A DNA stretch of 64,000 nucleotides. Source: Pseudomonas mandelii. GTDB lineage: Bacteria > Pseudomonadota > Gammaproteobacteria > Pseudomonadales > Pseudomonadaceae. Both the position numbers and the translations under genes were made by a program. The notes below the pieces were generated by a model. The model did not search any database. It was not told the origin of the DNA and worked only from the letters and a program-made list of their open reading frames with translations. The stretch covers positions 115,429 through 179,428 of the forward strand of contig NZ_RCZA01000013.1 in the NCBI RefSeq assembly GCF_006438925.1, in the 5' to 3' direction. Numbering within the stretch: the first letter of the stretch is position 1; every line of letters starts with the position of its first letter. Below, piece by piece: positions 1 through 9,068 of the stretch.

Positions 1-306
1 GTTGTCGATCGGAACTATCGCGCGGTGCGGCCAGATCGCCCGGAAGAACGGGCCGTGGGCGACTTTTTCGACCCGCGCATTGATCGGTGCCGCCCGATCT
101 TTCGCCCAGTGCGGCCGCCATCCCCAGCGCTGAAAATCGGCGTGCAGGCCGTTGCTCTCCAGATGCAGGAGGGCGAGTTGCGTGGTGGGCGCCGCGTTGT
201 AGCGGGCCAGCGGTTCGTCCCCGACGTGGTTGATGAGCGCGTCGGGGATGCTCAGCACCGCGACAAAATCGTGAATGCCACGGTACTGCGACAGGCGTCC
301 GCACAT
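1..306 (-). CDS. SRAP-family protein (YedK/HMCES-like), 3' end cut by window edge
   Basis: The reading frame starts ATG-TGC-GGA (Met-Cys-Gly-Arg) and stays open to base 1, giving 102 codons. The Cys directly after the initiator Met is the catalytic and DNA-linking residue of SRAP proteins. It is followed by the family-typical RYNAAPTT segment and by WGWRPHW, then INARVEK. Family knowledge: SRAP proteins form a covalent thiazolidine link with abasic sites in single-stranded DNA and so shield them. The C-terminal half, including the conserved His, lies outside the window. The gene is divergent from the binding-protein gene at 511. Confidence 0.9.
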   Translation of the reverse strand, partial: MCGRLSQYRGIHDFVAVLSIPDALINHVGDEPLARYNAAPTTQLALLHLESNGLHADFQRWGWRPHWAKDRAAPINARVEKVAHGPFFRAIWPHRAIVPIDN

Positions 307-510
307 AGGCTGATGCTCTGATTGAAGCGCTCTGGCTGAAGATTTCAGCTTAGTTGCTCAGATTACTGTTCAAGGGAAAACAGTCTGTTTTGTCGCTGTT
401 GCTGGGCAAACACTGTTCGCAGCTGGTCATGAGCTTATGCATAAATCGAATTTTAAAAGCTTCTTGTAAGAGCGTTATGGTCTATCGCAATCACCCTCAA
501 GGAGCCCCCG

Positions 511-1458
511 ATGAACCTGTCCCGATTCGTGCGCAGTCTGCTGACCAGCGCACTGTTCGCCGCACCACTGGCTTACGCCGCCGAGCCCGTCGTCCTGCAC
601 GTCGGTGATCAGAACTACTACAACATTCGCGCTTCGGTGGAGGCCTCGGGCGTACTGAAAGACGCGCCGTATACCGTCGACTGGAAGCACTTCCAGGCCG
701 CCGCGCCACTGGCCGAAGCGCTGAATACCGGCGCGCTGGATCTGGGTTTTCTCGGCGATTCGGGTTTTCTGTTCCTCGTCGCCAGGCAGGCGCCGGTGAA
801 GCTGATCGGCGTGTCGCGGCAGAACCCCGACACCATCGCCTTGCTGGTGCCCAAGGATTCGCCGGTCAAATCCATCGCCGATCTGAAAGGTAAGAAAGTC
901 GCTTACTGGCCCGGTGCCTGGAGCCAGCAACTGACCCTGCGCGCCCTGGAAAAAGCCGACCTGCCGGAAGACTATGTCGACTTCATCAAACTGATGCCGA
1001 TCGATGCCGCCGCCGCGTTGCCTCAGGGCAGCATCGACGCGTTCCCGGTCTGGGAACCTTACATCTCCCAGCAGATTCTGTTCTCCGGCGCCCGGCCGAT
1101 CCTCACCGCCAAGAACCTGATGCCCGGCCTGAGCGCTATCGCCGCCTCGACGCCGTCGATCGACAGCAAACGCGAAGCCATTGCCGATTTTCTGGTACGC
1201 CTGAAAAAGGCCCGGGCCTGGGTCGACAACCACACCGACGAGTACGCCGATCTCTGGGCGAAGAAAGCCAACCTTGACCAGAACGTCTCGCGCCATTGGT
1301 TACGCCAGGCCCACATGACCGTCGGCCCGGTGGATGCGCAGGCAGCAGAGGATCTGCAAAGCACCGCGGACTTCCTGTTCAAGGTAAAAGCGCTGCCGGC
1401 TGCGTTGGCGACTGCGCCGATTATCGACAGCTCGTTTCAGCAGGCGTTGGCTGAATAA
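511..1458 (+). CDS. Aliphatic sulfonate/nitrate-type ABC transporter substrate-binding protein (SsuA/NMT1 family), orphan
   Basis: The 315-residue product has a Sec signal peptide (about residues 1-24, ending ...PLAYAA) followed by a periplasmic binding-protein fold. Typical SsuA features are the GDSGF stretch, the SIADLKGKKVAY segment and VWEPY, where the family contacts substrate. An RBS (AAGGAG) lies just ahead of the ATG. No permease or ATPase gene lies beside it: the next gene runs convergently. It therefore either works with a transporter encoded elsewhere or is a remnant of a dispersed operon. Sulfonate as ligand is inferred from family resemblance only. Confidence 0.8.
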   Translation: MNLSRFVRSLLTSALFAAPLAYAAEPVVLHVGDQNYYNIRASVEASGVLKDAPYTVDWKHFQAAAPLAEALNTGALDLGFLGDSGFLFLVARQAPVKLIGVSRQNPDTIALLVPKDSPVKSIADLKGKKVAYWPGAWSQQLTLRALEKADLPEDYVDFIKLMPIDAAAALPQGSIDAFPVWEPYISQQILFSGARPILTAKNLMPGLSAIAASTPSIDSKREAIADFLVRLKKARAWVDNHTDEYADLWAKKANLDQNVSRHWLRQAHMTVGPVDAQAAEDLQSTADFLFKVKALPAALATAPIIDSSFQQALAE

Positions 1459-1476
1459 ACGTGCGGCGTTACGTCA

Positions 1477-2391
1477 TCACCGGGTCGCTTCTTGCGCGAA
1501 TGTGTGCAAGCCGGTCGAGGTGCTTTGCAGCATCTCGATGAAGCGTAGCGCGGCGGGCGCCATGGCTTGCCCCGTGCGGGTGATCAGGCCGATAGAGCGT
1601 GTGACGCCCGGATGATCCACCGGCACTTTGACCAGATCATCGCGGCCGTCGTCCGCCGACTCAGGCAGCAGGCTCATGCCCAGCCCCTGACGCACCAGCG
1701 CCAGCACCGTCGACATGTAATTGGCCTCCAGTCCCGGCGACAACGGCAGTTGCGCGTCTGCGAACAGTTGCTCGACCAATTCGCGCACGCTGCTGTCGCG
1801 CCCGGTCAGGATGATCGGATGAGCCGTCAACTCGCCCAAGGTGACTGAGCGTCGCTGGGCCAGCGGGTGATCGGCGGGGACGAACAGACACAGCCGATCT
1901 TCCATGACCACCTGAAATTCCAGCCCATGGCTCATTCGTGCCCGGACGCCGAGGCCAAAATCCACTTCTCCATCGCGTACCAGCGTGTCGATACGCTGGG
2001 CGACGACGTCCCGCAGGCGAACTTCCACGCCCGGAAACTGCTCGCGAAACCGCTTCAGAAGCGGTGGCAGGGTTGAGGCGCACAGCGAGGGCAGGGCGGC
2101 GATGGTCACGACGCCGCGGCGCAACGATGCCAGGTCTCGCGAGGCGGTGACGATGTTTTCAAGGTCCAGCAGCAACTTCTCCATTGGCCGCAATGCGCTT
2201 TGTCCGGCGCTGGTGAGGCTGACGTGGCGTGGGCTGCGTTCGAGCAGGGCAACGCCGAGCCAATCCTCCAGTTGTTGAATTTGCACCGTCAATGCCGAAG
2301 GCGAGAGGTTCACCGCCACCGCCGCCCTGGAAAAACTTCCGGTTTGTGCAACGGCCAGAAAGGCGCGGATGTGTTGGATCGAATTCTTCAT
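1477..2391 (-). CDS. LysR-family transcriptional regulator
   Basis: The product is 304 residues from the start MKNSIQHIRAF, preferred because the longer frame to 2472 adds 27 residues unlike any LysR N-terminus. The N-terminal winged helix-turn-helix (about 1-60, with GSFSRAAVAVNLSPSALTVQIQQLE) is followed by a LysR substrate-binding domain (about 90-295). It is transcribed away from the CitMHS transporter gene at 2523, the usual arrangement when a LysR protein controls its neighbour. I infer control of the transporter/AtuA operon. The effector is unknown. Confidence 0.9.
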   Translation of the reverse strand: MKNSIQHIRAFLAVAQTGSFSRAAVAVNLSPSALTVQIQQLEDWLGVALLERSPRHVSLTSAGQSALRPMEKLLLDLENIVTASRDLASLRRGVVTIAALPSLCASTLPPLLKRFREQFPGVEVRLRDVVAQRIDTLVRDGEVDFGLGVRARMSHGLEFQVVMEDRLCLFVPADHPLAQRRSVTLGELTAHPIILTGRDSSVRELVEQLFADAQLPLSPGLEANYMSTVLALVRQGLGMSLLPESADDGRDDLVKVPVDHPGVTRSIGLITRTGQAMAPAALRFIEMLQSTSTGLHTFAQEATR

Positions 2392-2522
2392 TTTGTTTTT
2401 CCGAATGCTGGCTACCGAACATTTCAATTTACAAAGATTACCTGCAATTCCAATACTCGGTGAAAACAACAACAGCGCGTCTCATCGCCCAGGCGATCAG
2501 AGATGACGAACAGGATCTGCCC

Positions 2523-3815
2523 ATGCTTGCCACACTCGGTGTCATTACCATTCTCAGTTTGCTTGCTGCTGTCATGAGCAAACGCCTTTCACCCCTGGTT
2601 GCCTTGATCGCCCTGCCGATCATCGCCGCACTGATCGGTGGATTCGGTCTGCAGACCAGTGCCTTCATCATTACCGGAATCAAGAACGTGGCCCCCGTGG
2701 TCGGGATGTTTGTGTTCGCGATTCTGTTCTTCGGCGTGATGACGGATGCTGGCATGCTGGACCCGATCATCGACCGGATCCTGCACCGAGTCGGGACCCG
2801 CCCGACGCGGATTGTCATGGGCACTGCGCTATTGGCGTTGCTGGTGCACCTGGACGGTTCGGGGGCTGTCACCTTCCTGGTGACCATCCCGGCCATGCTG
2901 CCGTTGTACACGCGGCTGGGCATGGATAAGCGCATTCTGGCCTGCGTCACGGCCATGGCCGCCGGGGTCAACTTCCTGCCCTGGACCGGTCCGGTCCTGC
3001 GTTCTTCGGCCGCTTTGCATGTGCCGGTGGCCGACCTGTTTCAACCACTGATCCCGGTGCAGATCGTCGGGCTGGTGTTCGTCTTTACCTGCGCCTGGTT
3101 CCTCGGTCGTCGCGAAGAGCGGCGCTTGGGTCTGGGTGCCGGAGTGTCGGTGGATGTGATGCCGAAACGGGTGCTGAGCGACGCCGAGAACGCGCTGCGC
3201 AAGCCGCAGCTGTTTTGGGTCAATCTGGTGCTGACCGTGGTGGTGATGGGCGTGATGATTGCCGGGATTGTCGACCCGGTGGTGATGTTCATGCTCGGTA
3301 CGGTGCTCGCTTTGTGCCTCAACTACCCCAACGTCGATGCCCAACGTGCACGTATCGACGCCCATGCGAAAACGGCGCTGACCATGGCCAGCATTCTTCT
3401 GGCGGCCGGTGTGTTCACCGGGATCATGCAGGGCAGCGGGATGCTCAAGGCCATGGCCGAGGTCGCGGTGGCGCAGATTCCCGCCGGGCACGGCAAGTTG
3501 ATTCCGATGGTGGTGGGCTTCATCTCCATGCCCTTGAGCCTGCTGTTCGATCCCGATTCCTTCTATTTCGGCATCATGCCGGTGGTGGCTGAAGTCGGCC
3601 GGGCCTTGGGCGTCGACCCTGTGCAAGTGGCCCAAGCGTCATTGCTGGGGGTGCACACCACCGGGTTCCCGGTCAGCCCGCTGACCCCCGCGACCTTTCT
3701 GTTGGTGGGGTTGTGCAAGATCGAACTGGCGGATCACCAACGCTTCACCATCCCGTTTATGTTCGCGGCCTCGGTGCTCATGACCCTGACAGCGCTGCTT
3801 CTTGGAGTCTTCTGA
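2523..3815 (+). CDS. CitMHS-family citrate/metal-citrate-type transporter
   Basis: The start at MLATLGVITIL has an AGGA ribosome site about 8 bases upstream; the longer upstream frame is an artefact overlapping the LysR gene. The 430-residue product is highly hydrophobic with roughly 11-12 membrane segments and the family's conserved segments (HLDGSGAVTFLVTIPA, and FDPDSFYFGIMPV near the C-terminus). CitMHS proteins carry citrate complexed to Mg or Ca with protons in the inner membrane. The stop codon abuts the ATG of the AtuA-like gene, so the two are co-translated. The true substrate may be the compound handled by the AtuA pair rather than citrate. Confidence 0.88.
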   Translation: MLATLGVITILSLLAAVMSKRLSPLVALIALPIIAALIGGFGLQTSAFIITGIKNVAPVVGMFVFAILFFGVMTDAGMLDPIIDRILHRVGTRPTRIVMGTALLALLVHLDGSGAVTFLVTIPAMLPLYTRLGMDKRILACVTAMAAGVNFLPWTGPVLRSSAALHVPVADLFQPLIPVQIVGLVFVFTCAWFLGRREERRLGLGAGVSVDVMPKRVLSDAENALRKPQLFWVNLVLTVVVMGVMIAGIVDPVVMFMLGTVLALCLNYPNVDAQRARIDAHAKTALTMASILLAAGVFTGIMQGSGMLKAMAEVAVAQIPAGHGKLIPMVVGFISMPLSLLFDPDSFYFGIMPVVAEVGRALGVDPVQVAQASLLGVHTTGFPVSPLTPATFLLVGLCKIELADHQRFTIPFMFAASVLMTLTALLLGVF

Positions 3816-5180
3816 ATGAAAACCTTACGCATCGGCTCCGGTGCCGGTTACTCCGGCGACCGCATCGAACCGGCCATCGAACTGGCCGAGCACGGTGAGT
3901 TGGACTATCTGGTGTTCGAATGCCTGGCCGAGCGCACCATCGCCCTGGCCCAGCAGGCACGGCTGGTTGACCCGGAAGCGGGCTTCGACCCGTTGCTGGG
4001 GGAGCGCATGCGTCGCGTGCTGCCCTTTGTCGGTCGTGGCGCGGATGGCCAGCGCCGACGTTTGCGGGTGATCACCAACATGGGCGCCGCCAATCCGCTG
4101 GCCGCGGCGCGCGAAGTCCGACGGCTCGCCGCACAATTGGGTTTGTCAGGGCTGAAAGTGGCGGCGCTGACCGGTGACGATGTACTGGCGACACTGTTGC
4201 GCGATCTGTCGCAGCCCCTGGATAACGGCAGCACGTTGGCGTCCCTGGGTGATCGCGTCATTTCGGCCAATGCGTATCTGGGTGTGGAAGGCATCATCGA
4301 CGCGCTGCACGCCGATGCCGATGTGATCATCACCGGCCGTGTGGCGGACCCTTCGCTGTTCCTCGCACCCCAGATGTTCGAATTCGGCTGGGCGGCGGAT
4401 GATTGGCCGCTGTTGGGACGCGGCACGCTAGTGGGGCATTTGCTCGAGTGTGCAGGGCAGATCAGCGGTGGTTATTTTGCCGATCCGGGGTTCAAGGAGG
4501 TGGCGGATCTGGCGCGCCTGGGGTTCCCACTGGCCGAGGTGGATGCCACGGGGCGCGCGGTGATCAGCAAAGTCGCCGGTTCTGGCGGGCGCATCGATAC
4601 AGCGACATGCACCGAACAGATGATCTATGAAGTGCATGACCCGGCCGCCTACCTGACACCGGACGTCACTGCCGATTTTTCGGGTGTGTCCTTCACGGCC
4701 CAAGGGCCGGACCGGGTGATGGCCCAAGGCGCCGACGGCCGGGCACGACCGCAGTCATTGAAAGTCTCGGTGGGTTATCTCGATGGCTGGATCGGCGAGG
4801 GCCAGATGTCCTATGGCGGGCCGGGCGCGTTGGCGCGAGGGCGATTGGCGCGAGAGGTGGTACTGGAACGCTTGAAACTGACGGGCGTGGTGTTTGAGGA
4901 GATCCGCGCTGAGTTGATCGGCGTCGATGCCTTGCACGGTACTGAATTGGGTTCACGGACGGACAGTGAACCCTGGGAAGTGCGCCTGCGAGTGGCGGCA
5001 CGTTGCGCCGATCGCGCCGAAGCGCTGCGCATCGGCAATGAAGTGGAAACCCTCTACACCAATGGCCCTTACGGCGGTGGCGGAGCAAGCAAGTCGGTGC
5101 GGCAGGTGGTGGCGGTGGCTTCGCTATTGCTGCCGCGCGATGCCGTCACTCTGCAGGTTCATTTGGAGGACAGCGTATGA
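3816..5180 (+). CDS. Acyclic terpene utilisation AtuA-family protein (DUF1446)
   Basis: The 454-residue protein starts immediately after the CitMHS stop. It has the DUF1446 hallmark start (RIGSGAGYSGDRIEPAIEL), then LDYLVFECLAERTIAL, ITNMGAANP, and DVIITGRVADPSLFLAP. AtuA is named from the acyclic terpene (citronellol) pathway of Pseudomonas, but DUF1446 genes also occur in many unrelated operons and the reaction is not known. The neighbours here are a citrate-type transporter and the small AtuA-related gene, not the other atu genes. A role in hydroxy-acid or carboxylate catabolism is plausible inference. Confidence 0.88.
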   Translation: MKTLRIGSGAGYSGDRIEPAIELAEHGELDYLVFECLAERTIALAQQARLVDPEAGFDPLLGERMRRVLPFVGRGADGQRRRLRVITNMGAANPLAAAREVRRLAAQLGLSGLKVAALTGDDVLATLLRDLSQPLDNGSTLASLGDRVISANAYLGVEGIIDALHADADVIITGRVADPSLFLAPQMFEFGWAADDWPLLGRGTLVGHLLECAGQISGGYFADPGFKEVADLARLGFPLAEVDATGRAVISKVAGSGGRIDTATCTEQMIYEVHDPAAYLTPDVTADFSGVSFTAQGPDRVMAQGADGRARPQSLKVSVGYLDGWIGEGQMSYGGPGALARGRLAREVVLERLKLTGVVFEEIRAELIGVDALHGTELGSRTDSEPWEVRLRVAARCADRAEALRIGNEVETLYTNGPYGGGGASKSVRQVVAVASLLLPRDAVTLQVHLEDSV

Positions 5181-5494
5181 GTGGCATCAAACTGCGTGAA
5201 CTGGCCCACTCTCGAACGGGTGACAAGGGCGATACCTCCAACATCTCAGTGATTGCCTTTCGTGCCGAAGACTATCCGCGCCTGTGTCAGTGGCTGACGG
5301 TGGAGCGGGTGACCGAGCATTTCGCCGAACTGCTCGGCCCACGCAGTCCGCCGGTGCGGCGCTATGAGTTGCCGAACGTCCATGCGCTCAATTTCGTCTT
5401 GCCGGGCATTCTGCGCGGCGGCGTGACCCGCTCCCTGGCGCTCGATGCCCACGGCAAAGCGCTGGGTGCGGCATTGCTCGACCTGGAACTATGA
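5177..5494 (+). CDS. AtuA-related small protein
   Basis: The 105-residue protein begins inside the last codons of the AtuA-like gene (ATGA overlap), which implies translational coupling. It has the start SGIKLRELAHSRTGDKGDTSNISVIAF and the C-terminal LNFVLPGILRGGVTRSLALDAHGKALGAALLDLEL. These features match the short partner that accompanies, or in other organisms is fused to the C-terminus of, AtuA/DUF1446 proteins. It likely forms a complex with the upstream protein. No catalytic residue can be assigned. Confidence 0.85.
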   Translation: MSGIKLRELAHSRTGDKGDTSNISVIAFRAEDYPRLCQWLTVERVTEHFAELLGPRSPPVRRYELPNVHALNFVLPGILRGGVTRSLALDAHGKALGAALLDLEL

Positions 5495-5546
5495 GCGCGT
5501 GATGAGGCGACGCCGGAACCAAACACTGTGTACCCTTATCCAACCT

Positions 5547-5570
5547 CGGCCCGCAGCGACCTGCGGGCCG
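5547..5570. terminator. Strong hairpin after the AtuA operon
   Basis: A perfect 10-bp stem (CGGCCCGCAG / CTGCGGGCCG) with a 4-base loop lies about 50 bases after the AtuA-related stop codon. There is no T-tract after it, so it may be a pause or RNA-stabilising hairpin, or an attenuated terminator, rather than a classical intrinsic terminator. Confidence 0.5.
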
Positions 5571-5642
5571 ACGAAGGATGAACGGGCGAAGGATTTTTGC
5601 CCTTTGAAGTGTTGACCGCAACGGTCTGGCCCAAGGCAAAAC

Positions 5643-6542
5643 ATGAAACAGCTGTTCAAGGTTTTCTCTGCACTCATCATCGCCACAGGGCTGGTTGGGT
5701 GTATCGCTTCTCCCATCGAAATGACGCCGCAGACCGAACAGCGTCTGAGCGCGCAACCACCGATCCGTTTTCTGCTGACCTTCGACGACGGTCCCAGCGC
5801 ATCGAGTTTCTGGAATCCAACGATGACGGTGCTCGACAGTCTGGCCACTAACCCGGTGCAACCGAACCTCAAAGCGGTGTTCTTCGTGCAGACCCGTGCC
5901 TCACGCGCCGGCGGCAGTGAAATAGGGCGCCAGGTCATGCATCGCGAACAGGCCGAAGGTCAGATCCTGGGCTTTCACACGGCCACGCCCGGGCACACCA
6001 ATCATCGCTCTCTGGACCCACAGGAACTGGAACAGTCCCTCACCAACGGCAGCGCCGACATCGCCGCGATCACCGGTGCGCCACCGACCCTGGTGCGCCC
6101 GCCATTCTGGAACTACGACAAACGCACTTTCGCGGCCTATCAGCAACACGGCATGCATGTGCTGCTGACCGACCTGAGCGCCAATGACGGCAAGATCTGG
6201 GGTTTCAACGCCAGTCCCCGACGTCGGGCCCACTTCTTGCGCACAATGTCCGAAGTGCGCGAGCGTATCGCCCTTGGCGAGTTACCGGTGGTGGACGGGG
6301 TGATTCCGGTGGTGGTGACCTTCCACGACCTCAATCGCTACACCGCCCGGCATACTCGCGAATACCTGCAAATCCTCCTCGACAGTGCACAGGCAACCGG
6401 TGTGAAAACCGCCGAAAAGCCGTTTTACGACGACACGGCAGCGCTGCAACGGGCCGCCATGGCGCGTACGGTTCGCGACAGTTCACAGCCGGTAAAATTG
6501 CCGGGGCTGTGGAATTGGATCTGGGGTGGGGATTCTCACTGA
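5643..6542 (+). CDS. Polysaccharide deacetylase (NodB-type) lipoprotein
   Basis: The 299-residue product starts with a lipoprotein signal (MKQLFKVFSALIIATGLVGC, lipobox LVGC), so it should be anchored to a membrane facing the periplasm. NodB motifs follow in order: TFDDGPS (motif 1, metal-binding and catalytic Asp), HTATPGHTNH (motif 2, metal-binding His), RPPFWNYD (motif 3), and a late VVTFHDLN stretch. Such carbohydrate-esterase family 4 enzymes remove N- or O-acetyl groups from polysaccharides or peptidoglycan. It stands alone between two short intergenic regions, so its substrate cannot be read from context. Confidence 0.85.
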   Translation: MKQLFKVFSALIIATGLVGCIASPIEMTPQTEQRLSAQPPIRFLLTFDDGPSASSFWNPTMTVLDSLATNPVQPNLKAVFFVQTRASRAGGSEIGRQVMHREQAEGQILGFHTATPGHTNHRSLDPQELEQSLTNGSADIAAITGAPPTLVRPPFWNYDKRTFAAYQQHGMHVLLTDLSANDGKIWGFNASPRRRAHFLRTMSEVRERIALGELPVVDGVIPVVVTFHDLNRYTARHTREYLQILLDSAQATGVKTAEKPFYDDTAALQRAAMARTVRDSSQPVKLPGLWNWIWGGDSH

Positions 6543-6661
6543 AAGGTCGCCAAAATGAGAAACAGCTAACACTTATTTTGAGCATTGGTGGGCGCAGGAT
6601 GGGAAAAGCGCATCTATGCTGAGCAAGTTGGATCCGATTAATGGCCACGGAGGCGCCAGTC

Positions 6662-6904
6662 ATGGTTTCAGTTCCTGAGCTTTGCCGCATTGTTGAGTCC
6701 GGTTTTCAACCGCTTTCCTGTGCCTGCACGGTGAATCCCGACGGAACGTTACGGATCAAAGTCTACGAACCCGCCGCCGGGCGAATTGATCTGTTGATTA
6801 CTGGTGTATCACCCGAACGGCTGACCACCGTTCGTGATATCTCCAATCTGATTGGCGAGTTGCGCATCGAGATGCGCGCCGGTCGTCGGGCGTTTGCCGG
6901 CTAG
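6662..6904 (+). CDS. DUF1652 family protein
   Basis: The 80-residue product (MVSVPELCRIVESGFQP...) has the DUF1652 layout: an N-terminal ELxxIVExxFxPxxCxC segment, a central small beta region (RIDLLITGV), and a C-terminal RDISNLIGELRIEMRA helix. The ATG at 6662 is chosen over 6641 because a GGAGG ribosome site sits about 8 bases before it. The family is common in Pseudomonas and has no known function. Its TAG stop shares the CTAG tetramer with the stop of the convergent catR gene. Confidence 0.8.
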   Translation: MVSVPELCRIVESGFQPLSCACTVNPDGTLRIKVYEPAAGRIDLLITGVSPERLTTVRDISNLIGELRIEMRAGRRAFAG

Positions 6905-7785
6905 GCCCGCGGTTGTAGTTCATCAATCATCTGCAAGCAATGATTCAACCCCGGCGATACGTCGCCCACGCGCCTGCTGAGAATAATCGGCGAGGTCGCG
7001 TTTTCTTCCAAAAGCGCAGTGAAACCAATGTCGTCGCGGTGCAGCAATTGCACCGAGGCCGGCACCAGGGTGACGCCGATTCCCGCTCCCACCAGACCGA
7101 TGGCTGTTTGCAGCTCGTTGGTCCATTGCGCCACATGAATACTCACGCCATAGGATTCGAATAACGCGATCACATGGTCGGCGTAGCTCGGGCGCGGGTT
7201 GCCGGGGTACAGCACAAAAGGTTCTTTCGCCAGTTCGCGAAGACTGATCGGCCCGGCCAGTAATGGGTGACCCGCGGGCAGGGCGGCGACCAGCCGATCT
7301 TCGGTCAACACCGTCTGGATGATCGCCGGGTCGTCGATGCGGATTCGCCCGAAGCCGATATCGATACGCCCGGCCTTGAGCGCCTGCACTTGCTGCAACG
7401 TGGTCATTTCCGATAGCCCCAGTTCAAGCTCCAGGGGCTCGCCGCTGCGCAAACGGCGAATCAGTTCCGGCAGCACGCCGTAGAGCGTCGACGGGGCGAA
7501 ACCGATGCCCAGCCAGGTCTTTTCGCCCAGACCGATCCGTCGCGTGTTGTCGCACACCTTGCTCAGTTGCTCAAGCAGGGCGGTGGAGTGCTCATGGAAA
7601 AACCGCCCGGCATCGGTCAGCTTCAGCGGCCGCCCGCGCTCCAGCAACAACACCCCGAGTTCATCCTCCAGTTGCTGCATCTGCCGGCTCAGCGGTGGTT
7701 GGGCAATGTGCAGAAGCTCGGCGGCACGGGTGAAATTGAGGGTTTGAGCCAACACCTGAAAATACCGCAGGTGACGCAGTTCCAT
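6901..7785 (-). CDS. catR: LysR-type regulator of the cat operon (CatR/BenM-like)
   Basis: The 294-residue protein has the CatR-type N-terminus (MELRHLRYFQVLAQTLNFTR, then AAELLHIAQPPLSRQMQQLE, winged HTH about 1-60) and a LysR effector-binding domain. It is divergent from catB with a 124-base gap carrying a T-N11-A palindrome. Known biology: CatR with cis,cis-muconate activates catBCA and represses its own gene. The position here supports the same job. Confidence 0.92.
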   Translation of the reverse strand: MELRHLRYFQVLAQTLNFTRAAELLHIAQPPLSRQMQQLEDELGVLLLERGRPLKLTDAGRFFHEHSTALLEQLSKVCDNTRRIGLGEKTWLGIGFAPSTLYGVLPELIRRLRSGEPLELELGLSEMTTLQQVQALKAGRIDIGFGRIRIDDPAIIQTVLTEDRLVAALPAGHPLLAGPISLRELAKEPFVLYPGNPRPSYADHVIALFESYGVSIHVAQWTNELQTAIGLVGAGIGVTLVPASVQLLHRDDIGFTALLEENATSPIILSRRVGDVSPGLNHCLQMIDELQPRA

Positions 7786-7808
7786 GGGACCTCCGGAAAC
7801 CAGTTTTC

Positions 7809-7823
7809 ATACCTTAAAGGTAT
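7809..7823. promoter_or_regulatory. Probable CatR operator between catR and catB
   Basis: A perfect palindrome, ATACCTTAAAGGTAT, fits the LysR T-N11-A rule and lies 23 bases upstream of catR and 86 upstream of catB. A second, weaker interrupted dyad (CCAATTCTAATTTGG, about 7832-7846) lies closer to catB, as expected for the activation half-site that CatR fills when muconate is bound. Confidence 0.75.
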
Positions 7824-7909
7824 CAAGTCAGACCAATTCTAATTTGGCTTCCCGAAAAAAGCCGTACCAGAATCGGTTTCAGAACTTTAAGAACCTGACG
7901 GGTATCGAC

Positions 7910-9058
7910 ATGCTTGCAACAGCCATTGAATCGATCGAGACGATCATCGTCGATCTGCCGACCATCCGCCCGCACAAGCTGGCGATGCACACCATGCAGA
8001 ACCAGACGCTGGTGATCATTCGCGTGCGCTGCGCCGACGGCATTGAAGGTATTGGCGAATCCACCACCATTGGTGGCCTGGCCTACGGCAATGAAAGCCC
8101 TGACAGCATCAAGACCAACATCGACAAACACTTCGCGCCGCTGTTGCTGGGCCAGGACAGCGCCAACGTGAATGCCGCGATGTTGCGCCTGGAACGCAGC
8201 ATCCGTGGCAACACGTTCGCTAAATCAGGTATCGAAACCGCGTTGCTCGACGCTCAGGGCAAACGCCTTGGGCTGCCGGTCAGCGAGTTGCTGGGTGGCC
8301 GTGTTCGCGATGCACTGCCAGTGGCGTGGACCCTGGCCAGTGGCGACACCGACAAGGACATCGCCGAAGCGGAAAAGATGCTCGACCTGCGCCGCCATCG
8401 GATCTTCAAGCTGAAAATCGGTGCCGGTGAGGTCAACCGCGACCTGGCCCATGTCATCGCGATCAAAAAAGCCTTGGGCGACCGCGCCAGTGTGCGGGTC
8501 GATGTCAATCAGGCCTGGGATGAAGCGGTCGCGCTGCGCGCCTGCCGGATCCTGGGAACCAACGGCATCGACCTGATCGAACAGCCGATCTCGCGCAACA
8601 ACCGCGCCGGCATGGCGCGCCTGAATGCCATGAGCCCGGCGCCGATCATGGCCGATGAATCCATCGAATGCGTGGAGGATGCGTTCAATCTGGCCCGTGA
8701 AGGCGCGGCGTCAGTGTTTGCCTTGAAGATCGCCAAGAACGGCGGCCCGCGCGCCGTGCTGCGAACCGCGGCCATCGCCGAAGCCGCCGGTATCGGCCTG
8801 TATGGCGGCACCATGCTCGAAGGTGGCATCGGCACCCTGGCCTCGGCCCATGCTTTTGTCACGCTGAACAAACTGGCGTGGGACACCGAGCTGTTCGGTC
8901 CATTGCTGCTGACTGAAGACATTCTCAGCGAGCCGCTGGTCTATCGCGATTTTGAGTTGCACGTGCCGAAAACACCGGGGCTGGGCTTGAACCTCGATGA
9001 AGAGCGTCTGGCGTTCTTCCGTCGTGACAAAACGTCTACTGCCATTCATCAAGCCTGA
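7910..9058 (+). CDS. catB: Muconate cycloisomerase I
   Basis: The 382-residue product (start MLATAIESIETIIVDLPTIR; the longer upstream frame runs through the operator and is rejected) belongs to the enolase superfamily. Visible catalytic elements are the FKLKIGAG lysine pair, the metal ligands in VDVNQAW, LIEQPI and MADES, and the KIAKNGG lysine. It converts cis,cis-muconate to (+)-muconolactone in the cytosol. It is the first gene of catBCA, with catC starting 10 bases after its stop. Confidence 0.96.
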   Translation: MLATAIESIETIIVDLPTIRPHKLAMHTMQNQTLVIIRVRCADGIEGIGESTTIGGLAYGNESPDSIKTNIDKHFAPLLLGQDSANVNAAMLRLERSIRGNTFAKSGIETALLDAQGKRLGLPVSELLGGRVRDALPVAWTLASGDTDKDIAEAEKMLDLRRHRIFKLKIGAGEVNRDLAHVIAIKKALGDRASVRVDVNQAWDEAVALRACRILGTNGIDLIEQPISRNNRAGMARLNAMSPAPIMADESIECVEDAFNLAREGAASVFALKIAKNGGPRAVLRTAAIAEAAGIGLYGGTMLEGGIGTLASAHAFVTLNKLAWDTELFGPLLLTEDILSEPLVYRDFELHVPKTPGLGLNLDEERLAFFRRDKTSTAIHQA

Positions 9059-9068
9059 GGAGAGCATT

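Noticed and set aside
475..1296. Long minus-strand frame opposite the sulfonate-type binding protein
   Set aside because: It mirrors the codon structure of the real plus-strand gene and has no ribosome site or family features.
2829..3635. 268-codon minus-strand frame rich in His and Gln
   Set aside because: It is the shadow of the CitMHS gene; composition is typical of antisense to GC-rich membrane-protein genes.
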